Positions 57,357-64,000 of a stretch of DNA of 64,000 nucleotides are shown here, piece after piece. The stretch is from Branchipolynoe longqiensis (taxonomy: Eukaryota; Annelida; Polychaeta; Phyllodocida; Polynoidae): NCBI GenBank assembly GCA_030323885.1, contig CM059191.1, positions 105,773,456 through 105,837,455 of the forward strand, given 5' to 3'. The number at the start of each line of letters is the position of its first letter. Position 1 is the stretch's first letter. The notes beneath the pieces were generated by a model. It had not been told where the DNA came from. It saw only the letters and a program-made list of their open reading frames with translations, and ran no database searches. A program made the position numbers and the translations under genes.

Positions 57357-59040
57357 GGGGCGTAATCGATTAATCAACTCCGGTCACCCGAGCCACTTTT
57401 TGGCTCATGCGCACATCCTACAGACTCGGGTCAAATAATCGAATATGCTTCTCCACGCTCGGGATGAAAAAAATGGTGGCTTAATCCAAAACCTTTTTGT
57501 TTGTTTTAATAACCGATATAACTACAGCAAAATAGGATTTAACCAATATCTGATTAACCCTACCCATTTTCTATTTCTACATATGTCATTAACCATAGCA
57601 CATAAATAAAAACATGAATAAAATAAATAAAACTGACTCTGGCTATGGCTCTAACACTAGTCTGAGTGCCTAGATTTGTCTAAATCTAAATGCACATGGC
57701 ATAAAATGTGCTGATTATATTGATGTAAATGCAATGCTGGATAAAAGATTAATATCTTAATTTATTATATATATTTTTTTAGTTGGTATTCTACGTTTCA
57801 AACAAGAGCTGAGATGAGCTGAATCTAGCACATTTCATAGCTGCACCCAGTGTATTAGCATGTGCCATGTGCTTCTCGCGGCTTTGTTTTGCTCTGACGC
57901 ATCCCACAATGCACCGCGCCGCTGGAACCGTGATGTAGTCTATAGGCGTGACCGTGAACGAGCGGTTTATTGATCCGTGACTGTCGTCACGGCTCAGTGA
58001 GTACCGGCCGGAAATGACGCAACAATGCGGAGGGCGCGATATCACAGAGCAGACGACGGAACACTAACAAGGCCTTCACCGCGCGCGGGTCAGAATGAGG
58101 TCACGACGCCATTTTGAAACTAGTTGAAGACGCGGCTCAGTGGACTACCTAGCCGGTGTGGCGGTTTCAGCGCCCGGTCAGTTTCAGCGGCCTGTCGTGG
58201 CTTCTGCGCATGCGCGGATTTTCGCATGTTGCTGCGAGCACTGCTATTTGTTTTGTTTACACTCGGCGATTCGACGCTGATCTAGCTGCTACGTTAATAT
58301 CGCTTGGAATTTAAGGTTAATTTAATTAAATTTCATTATTTGAGTATGTAATTCTGTTAAATATGATCGCATTCAATAGATTTCGGCCTAATCGGTCCCT
58401 AACACTGCCGGGCACCAGCGATAGTTACAGCTGAGCTTGTAGCCGTTGAGGCCATGGGTGTTTTGCATATGTCTTAAAATCCGCGCATGCGCAGAAGCCA
58501 CGACAGGCCGCTGAAACTGACCGGGCGCTGAAACCGCCACACCGGCACCGTGGACGAATTCGATTAACACGACCCGGGCGACTCGGGTCAACGGAGTTGG
58601 TAGAATTTCAAATCGAACACCGCGAGTGGAGTTGACAAAAACATGTGTCGTGTGCAAAACGACCCGACCCCAGTAACCCACCTCTTGGCTGGGATTTGCT
58701 AGGAATGATGACGTCACATTTGTGCTGGTACCATTCTACAGGATAATAGCTAATAGTACCAGTCCAACATGGGTGTTTTTTGTTGCAATAACACAGATTA
58801 ATGAAATGGAAATATAACTAAACTATGCAATCATATAATACTTTAAATTCTATTTTGCTGTAATACTTTAAATCCTATATCGGTTATTAAAAAAAAAGAA
58901 AAAAGTTTTGAATTAAGACACCATTTTTTCCACCCCGAGCGTGGAGAAGCGTATTCGATTATTCGACCCGAGTCTGTAGGATGTGCGCATGCGCCAAAAA
59001 GTGGCTCGGGTGACCGGAGTTGATTAATCGATTACGCCCC
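57357..59040. mobile_element. 1.7-kb fold-back element with about 190-bp inverted arms
   Basis: The left arm (57357-57545) and right arm (58845-59040) are inverted copies. Both ends read GGGGCGTAATCGATTAATCA, then ACTCCGGTCACCCGAGCCAC and, further in, ACAGACTCGGGTC and CTTCTCCACGCTCGG. The inside holds another inverted-repeat element (58152-58546). No transposase frame is seen. No clear target duplication is visible. Confidence 0.85.
58152..58546. mobile_element. Nested element with perfect 71-bp inverted repeats
   Basis: 58152-58222 and 58476-58546 are exact reverse complements for 71 bp (outer end GCCGGTGTGGCGGTTTCAGC, inner end CATGCGCGGATTTT). The spacer 58240-58445 is a copy of the core of the element at 48710-49286. 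Confidence 0.9.
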
Positions 59041-59049
59041 GTGTGGTGT

Positions 59050-59460
59050 ATCACTTTATTTGTACTTGGGTGGTGTGAGTAGGGGTGTTGAGTGTACATT
59101 TTAAAATGTTGTATCTGATGGGTGTATTTATGCTGCCCATAACGGTTAAGTCTAATGACTTGTTTTCGCCGCTAGACAGTAATAGTCTTGTGACTCCCCT
59201 TCTTTTTATCACCTTCAGTTGTTGTGTAGCTAACTACTGCATGCATTCTTTCTCTGTTTGTAAGCATTCTCCCACATCCCCCAAACGTCTGTGAGTTTGT
59301 TCGTTCTACAATTGGATAATTGTTTGGCTACCAATAGTTAAATTTCTCTGAATGTCTTCACCTTGCTGTGTTAGTGTTCATTAGGTTTTGATTTTAAGTT
59401 TAAAGTTTACCTTTTGTATGTGTCATACCTAGAATCTATACCCTCTAACATTTTGTTTCA
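59050..59460. other. Intron 2, no feature
   Basis: No repeats or exon-like segments are seen. Confidence 0.5.
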
Positions 59461-59464
59461 AGTA

Positions 59465-60160
59465 TCATTTACCTGTATGGATGAGTGTACATTTACCTGT
59501 ATGAGTGAGTGCAGTTACCTGTATGAGCGAGTGTATATTTACCTGTATGAGTGAGTGCAGTTACCTGTATTAGTGATGTACAGTTACCTGTATGAGTGAG
59601 TGTAAAGTTACCTGCATGAGTGAGTGTATATTTACCTGTATTGGTGAGTGTACATTTACCTGTATGGGTTCGTGTAAAGTTACCTGTATGAGTGAGTGCA
59701 AAGTTACCTGTATGAGTGAGTGTAAAGTTACATGTATGAGTGAGTGTATATTTACATGTATGAGTGAGTGTAAATTTACCTGTATGAGTGAGTGCAAAGT
59801 TACCTGTATGAGTGAGTGTATATTTACATGTATGAGTGAGTGTAAATTTACATGTATGAGTGAGTGTAAAGTTACCTGTATGAGCGAGTGTATATTTACC
59901 TGTATGAGTGAGTGTACATTTACCTGTATGAGTGAGTGTAAAGTTACCTGTATGAGCGAGTGTATATTTACCTGTATGAGTTATTATATTTTTACCTGTA
60001 TGAGTGAGTGCAAGGTTACCTGTATGAGTGAGTGCAGTTACCTTTATGAGCGAGTGTAAATTTACCTGTATGAGTGAGTGAATTTACATGTATGAGTGAG
60101 TGAATTTACATGTGTGAGTGAGTGTAAATTTACATGTATCAGTGAGTCTGCCTGTAGTCT
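59465..60160. repeat. 23-bp minisatellite repeating the exon 2 splice donor
   Basis: Units TTTACCTGTATGAGTGAGTG plus TAA, about 29 copies. Diverged units continue to about 60400. On the minus strand each good unit contains CTCATACAGGTAA, the same 13 bases as the real exon 2 donor. Confidence 0.95.
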
Positions 60161-60492
60161 ACACACATTAACGCTGTTAATAACAGGTGTCACTTTACCT
60201 CTATGAGAATGTAGGAATGTTTATGACTGTGTGTGACCTTTACCTATTGAGTAGATGCTAATTGCCTGTACTAGTGGGTGTGATTACATACATTAAGGTG
60301 TCACCTGTGCGGGTGAGTGCAACATCACCTGTTTGAGTGTAACGTCACCTGTTTGAGTGTGTGTGGGGTGACTACCAGTATGAGTAGGTGTGACTTTACA
60401 GTTTAACGTGTTTGTTTATTTAACGACCCCCCACCCCCCATACTACAAAAAGTAGACATCAGCTAATGCGGGTTTACATGCGCTAACCTTAC

Positions 60493-60632
60493 CTGTATGA
60501 GGGTGGGCGTCCAGACCCGGAAGTCCATTCGTAAAGACCGGATCTTGGAGCGCGGCCCGCTCAACATCCGGTGTATTCCTGCGCACTGCTTACACAGTGT
60601 GATGCCCAGGTTTACGGAAGCCCAGTGGGGTT
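60493..60632 (-). CDS. ARAP: ARAP exon 2: second half of ArfGAP zinc finger with arginine finger
   Basis: A TCTGATTGCAG acceptor precedes the exon and CATACAG|GTAAGG follows. Its start reads EPHWASVNLGITLCKQCAG, followed by IHRMLSGPRSKIRSLRMD and FRVWTPTLIQ. CKQC completes the zinc finger after exactly 16 residues. The R of IHRML is the invariant CX4R arginine that Arf GAPs use to stimulate GTP hydrolysis, so the GAP is predicted active. The exon ends in phase 0. It is only 140 bp long and sits between two unrelated minisatellites, one starting about 15 bp from its acceptor and one repeating its donor. Confidence 0.96.
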
Positions 60633-60646
60633 CTGCAATCAGAGTG

Positions 60647-62160
60647 CACACAATGTAGAGCTGAGGTAGGGAACCTAGAACTAGTACACAAAATGTAGAG
60701 CTGAGGTAAGGAACCTACATCTAGTACGTACAATGTAGAGCTGACATAGGGAACCTAGAACTAGTACGCACAATGTAGAGCTGACATAGGGAACCTAGAA
60801 CTAGTACACAAAATGTAGAGTTGAGGTAAGGAACCTAGAACTAGTACACACAATGTAGAGCTGACATAGGGAAACTAGAACTAGTACACACAATGTAGAG
60901 CTGAGGTAGGCAACCTAGATCTAGTACACACAATGTAGAGCTGACATAGGGAAGCTAGAACTAGTACACACAATGTATAGCCGAGGTAAGGAACTTAGAA
61001 CTAGTACACACAATGTAGAGCTGAGGTAAGGAACCTAGAACTAGTACACACAATATAGAGCTAAGGTAGGAAACATAGAACTAGTATATATACAATGTAG
61101 AGCTGACATAGGGAAGCTAGAACTAGTACACACAATGTAGAGCTGAGGTAAGGAACTTAGAACTAGTACATACACAATATAGAGCTGAGGTAGGGAACCT
61201 AGAACTAGTACACACACAATGTAGAGCTGAGGTGGGGAACCTAGACCTAGTACACACAATGTAGAGCTGAGGTAAGGAACCTAGAACTAGTACACACAAT
61301 GTAGAGCTGATATAGGGAACCTAGACCTAGTACACACAATGTAGAGCTGAGGTACGGAACCTAGAACATTATGCAAAATGTAGAGCTGAGGTAGGGAACC
61401 TACAACTAGTACGCAAAATGTAGAGCTGAGGTAGGGAACCTAGAACTAGTACACACAATGTAGAGCTAAGGTAGGGAACCTAGAACTAGTACACACAATG
61501 TAGAGCTAAGGTAGGGAACCTAGAACTAGTATATATATATACAATGTAGAGCTGACATAGGGAACCTAGAACTAGTACACACACAATGTAGAGTTGAGGT
61601 AAGGAACTTAGAACTAGTACATACACAATGTAGAGCTGAGGTACGGAACGTAGAACTAGTACACACAATGTAGAGCTAAGGTAGGGAACCTAGATCTAGT
61701 ACACACAATGTAGAGCTGAGGTAAGAAACCTAGAACTAGTACACACAATGTAGAGCTGAGGTAAGGAACCTAGAACTAGTACACACACAATGTAGAGCTA
61801 AGGTAGGGAACCTAGACCTAGTACACACAATGTAGAGCTGAGGTACGAAACCTAGAACTAGTACACACAATGTAGAGCTAAGGTAGGGAACCAAGAACTA
61901 GTACACACAATGTAGAGCTGAGGTAGGGAACCTACAACTAGTACACACAATGTAGAGCTAAGGTAAGGAACCTAGAACTAGTATATATACACAATGTAGA
62001 GCTGACATAGGGAACCTAGAACTAGTACACACAACATAGAGTTGAGGTAAGGAACTTAGAACCAGTACATCACCATGTACAGCTGAGGTACGGAACCTAA
62101 AACTAATATATATACACAATGTAGAAATAAGGTAAGGAACCTAGAACCAGTGTAAGATGT
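60647..62160. repeat. 38-bp minisatellite, about 40 copies, starting at exon 2 acceptor
   Basis: Units ACACAATGTAGAGCTGAGGT then AGGGAACCTAGAACTAGT. AGCTGACATAGGGAA variants are interspersed, and some units gain TATATATA. The first unit lies about 15 bp from the acceptor. Confidence 0.95.
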
Positions 62161-62248
62161 AAGTAAAGATGTACAGCATGGGGTTGTTAACCTAGAATTG
62201 GTACACCATCAGTACAAACGGCCGTGGTAGGTAGAAATGTACACATAG

Positions 62249-62600
62249 TTAAAGTTGCACAGTCCGATGGTTTTGAATTTCTGTATTTTTTCTGAGAAAA
62301 ATATATTAGATTGTTCACTAGTATCTACTTTATAGTTCAAAGTTACTTTTATTTTAAATGGTAAACTTTTGAGATATTTTGAGTGCAAACATGGAAAATT
62401 AGTTTTGGCAAGCTTGCCAAAACTCTGACACCATAGGCTTCTGCAGTGACAGGTTCTGTTAAATTGACTCAGTATTGCCTTCTACGCAGAAACAAATGCT
62501 TAATAAGTACATCAGTATCTAAGTTAGATATGTAAAATCAAATCCAGATAATTGGTTTGGTTTTGAAAATTTGATATTTCATCGGACTATGCAACTTCAA
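62249..62600. mobile_element. TAGTCCGATG-family MITE, complete
   Basis: The ends are TTAAAGTTGCACAGTCCGAT and ATCGGACTATGCAACTTCAA. The interior is in the opposite orientation to 3199-3553 and 31719-32020. Confidence 0.88.
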
Positions 62601-62654
62601 TAGAGTATTCCTGTCGCTCAGGTTACGCCAAGCATCACTGGCAGGTTGACATTA

Positions 62655-62832
62655 TGATAGGCCGTGTCGCAATGTGCGGCCGGTTCTCCCTGGTCTGTAT
62701 CAGCCGCAACGTCGAGAAGGCAGGGAAGAGAAACAGGCTTCAGTGTTTATTACATTGGTTTGACTGGACCGGGAACCAAACTCCCGCCCTTCCGCACGCC
62801 CGCGCTCTATCGATTAGACCACGTCGCCTGGT
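62655..62832. mobile_element. Dispersed repeat plus SINE family B head
   Basis: 62655-62757 matches 28983-29085. 62755-62832 is a minus-strand tRNA-like head (GACGTGGTCTAATCGATAGA, GGGAGTTTGGTTCCCGG). Confidence 0.65.
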
Positions 62833-62930
62833 GAGAGACTAGAGGTGTTTCAGTTCTATCTCTGAGAGGAAGCCTATGGAAGTGTAAGTTGTCAGTATTC
62901 CCTGTCACTCGAATACTGAGGGGAGCCTTA

Positions 62931-63586
62931 AGCCCCAGTCACACAGAGCCGGACGAGCCCCGCATTTTGAGCCGGACCACCCACGGACCAACGGCCCGGA
63001 CTGTCCCGGACCGCCACGGATAAAATCACTGTTTTCGTCGATTTTTGCCTCGCAGTCACACATTCCCGGACGAGCCCCGGACCAAAGGCCGGACCGCCCC
63101 GGACCACCCCCGGACCGCCCCAGACCACCCCCGGAACGGCCCTGTACGAGCCCGGACCGGCCCCTGACTAACCCGGACGAGGCCAGACCACCCCCCCGGA
63201 CCACCCCCAGACTATCCCGGATCACCCCCGGACAGTCCGGGAGTGGTCCGCGGCTAGGCCGGGGGTAGTCCTGGATAGTCCGGGGATGGTCCGGGTCAAA
63301 CCGTGGCTCAAAATGACCCCGGACCACCCCCGGTCCACCCCCGGAATACCCGGACCACCCCCGGATCAGGCCGGACCAGGCCGGATTGAGCCCAGATCGC
63401 AAAATCCCCCGGACCACCCCGGATGTTTTAAACATTTTAAAACATCCGGGGCCGAGCCCGGACGGCGCCAGACGAGCCACAGATCAGGGGATGTCGGCAC
63501 GGACGAGCCATGGATCACCCCGGATCGCCCCGGATGGCGGTCCAGGGCTCGTCCGGCCCCTGATCCGGGTATGTGTGACTGGGGCT
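62931..63586. mobile_element. PIF/Harbinger-like MITE, TSD TTA, CCGGACCACCCC interior
   Basis: The inverted ends AGCCCCAGTCACACA and TGTGTGACTGGGGCT have TTA on both sides (62928-62930 and 63587-63589). The interior is built from GGACCACCCCCGGA-type words on one half and their complements on the other. It is 656 bp. The 191-codon minus frame inside is a repeat artefact. Confidence 0.87.
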
Positions 63587-63650
63587 TTAGCACTGAATGA
63601 AGCTACCAGTCGCAGTTTCACCCCCTGAGGCCTCACTGCGCATGACTGAC

Positions 63651-63711
63651 CTGGCGCTCCACAGTCCGCACACAGACGGTTGTTATAATTTTCATAAACC
63701 TCCTTCAGTAT
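63651..63711 (-). CDS. ARAP: ARAP exon 1 of window: first half of ArfGAP zinc finger
   Basis: A TTTTATTTTCAG acceptor lies before the exon and CAG|GTCAGT after it. It encodes ILKEVYENYNNRLCADCGAP and ends one base into the next codon. CADC is the first CX2C pair of the CX2CX16CX2C zinc finger that builds the Arf-GAP fold. The preceding helix with N-R-L-C is typical of ArfGAPs. The phase (20 codons + 1 nt) fits exon 2 exactly. It is the first exon visible here, not the first of the gene. The remaining 289 bp to the right edge show no further exon. Confidence 0.9.
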
Positions 63712-63719
63712 CTGAAAAT

Positions 63720-64000
63720 AAAACCAGAAGAGTTCGTTCAGGCATTGGTCTTAAATCTTGTCAGGCATAAACTCTTAATTACAAACGGGCTGTATGCAAT
63801 ATTCCGGGTTAAAAAAAGAAGAAAGAAATTTACACTTTTATTTTTAAAAAGAAAAAGTTTGTATTGTTTACTAATTTATTTACAGAAGTACAATCAGGTT
63901 AATAATAAATGGGTCTTCAATTGACCGGTATGCTCAATTCTAATGTATATATAAATAGCATGCATTGCTAGAAACGTTACTGGGAACAGATTTGCTTCAG
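63720..64000. other. Right edge, intron upstream of exon 1 of this window
   Basis: AT-rich, no exon seen. The SAM and first PH exons of ARAP should lie further right. Confidence 0.6.

Larger units (their letters stand above)
9447..63711 (-). other. ARAP: ARAP-family gene, 22 exons read (partial: both ends outside window)
   Basis: This is a minus-strand gene for an Arf/Rho GTPase-activating protein. The order ArfGAP, ankyrin, PH, PH, RhoGAP is known only from ARAP proteins. These bind phosphatidylinositol-3,4,5-trisphosphate through PH domains and switch off Arf and Rho GTPases in actin and membrane remodelling. Exons were found by translating the minus strand and requiring AG/GT borders and matching phase. 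The 22 segments join to 1854 nt (618 codons) without a stop; exon 6 is the weak one. Introns range from 322 bp to about 7 kb and are full of repeats. No promoter, 5'UTR, stop codon or polyA site was found, so SAM/PH1/PH2 (right) and RA/PH5 (left) are missing from this view. The paralogue number (ARAP1, 2 or 3) cannot be assigned. Confidence 0.93.

Noticed and set aside
59592..60059. Cysteine-rich 155-codon frame (MSECKVTC repeats) resembling a secreted Cys-rich peptide
   Set aside because: It is the 23-bp splice-donor minisatellite read on the other strand. There is no signal peptide and the regular cysteines come from the TGTATGAG unit.
62905..63480. 191-codon Gly/Arg-rich minus frame
   Set aside because: It lies wholly within the TTA-flanked MITE and is made of its GGACCACCCC repeats.

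Overview
The window is animal nuclear DNA, most probably from a mollusc or another lophotrochozoan. Three things point that way: short exons with GT/AG introns, many tRNA-derived SINEs and MITEs, and a dispersed retroposon tail (19012-19088; nested copy 53451-53518) of a kind I associate from memory with marine molluscs. There is no bacterial-style gene organisation. Almost every long open frame here is tandem repeat without stops, not a gene.

The one gene I can support runs on the minus strand across nearly the whole window (63711 down to 9447). I read 22 exons by hand; 21 are well supported and one (exon 6) is tentative. With exon 6 they total 1854 nt, or 618 codons, about 3% of the window, and every junction keeps phase. 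The domain order is ArfGAP zinc finger (exons 1-4), short ankyrin segment (5-7), PH domain (8-10), second PH domain (11-15), RhoGAP domain (16-21) and a charged linker (22). That order defines the ARAP family (ArfGAP with RhoGAP, ankyrin repeat and PH domains), PIP3-responsive regulators of Arf and Rho GTPases. The SAM and first PH domains should lie beyond the right edge. The RA and last PH domains should lie beyond the left edge or in unrecognised exons below 9447. All catalytic and zinc-binding residues I can check are present.

The rest is intron. Tandem arrays dominate it: 65 bp at 0.6-1.1 kb; GAGTGACAGT-type at 4.6-6.9 kb; 93, 39 and 206 bp at 9.9-12.8 kb; 28 and 45 bp at 16.1-18.2 kb; CA-rich at 26.6-28.4 and 32.3 kb; 64 bp at 35.1-37.0 kb; 11 bp at 37.2-39.0 kb; polypurine at 39.9-45.2 kb; 21 bp at 45.5-46.0 kb; 37 bp at 46.4-47.8 kb; 62 bp at 51.0-51.9 kb; polypurine at 56.3-57.0 kb; 23 bp at 59.5-60.2 kb; 38 bp at 60.6-62.2 kb. 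Several arrays start within 5-20 bp of an exon. The 23-bp array repeats the sequence of the exon 2 splice donor, so it holds dozens of decoy donors. This splice-site-anchored architecture is the most interesting feature of the window.

Around the arrays are transposable-element insertions: two SINE families, PIF/Harbinger-like MITEs with TAA or TTA duplications, a TTAA-flanked hairpin MITE, hAT-like and Tc1/pogo-like elements, a 1.7-kb fold-back element that contains a perfect 71-bp inverted repeat, and one decayed LINE reverse-transcriptase fragment.
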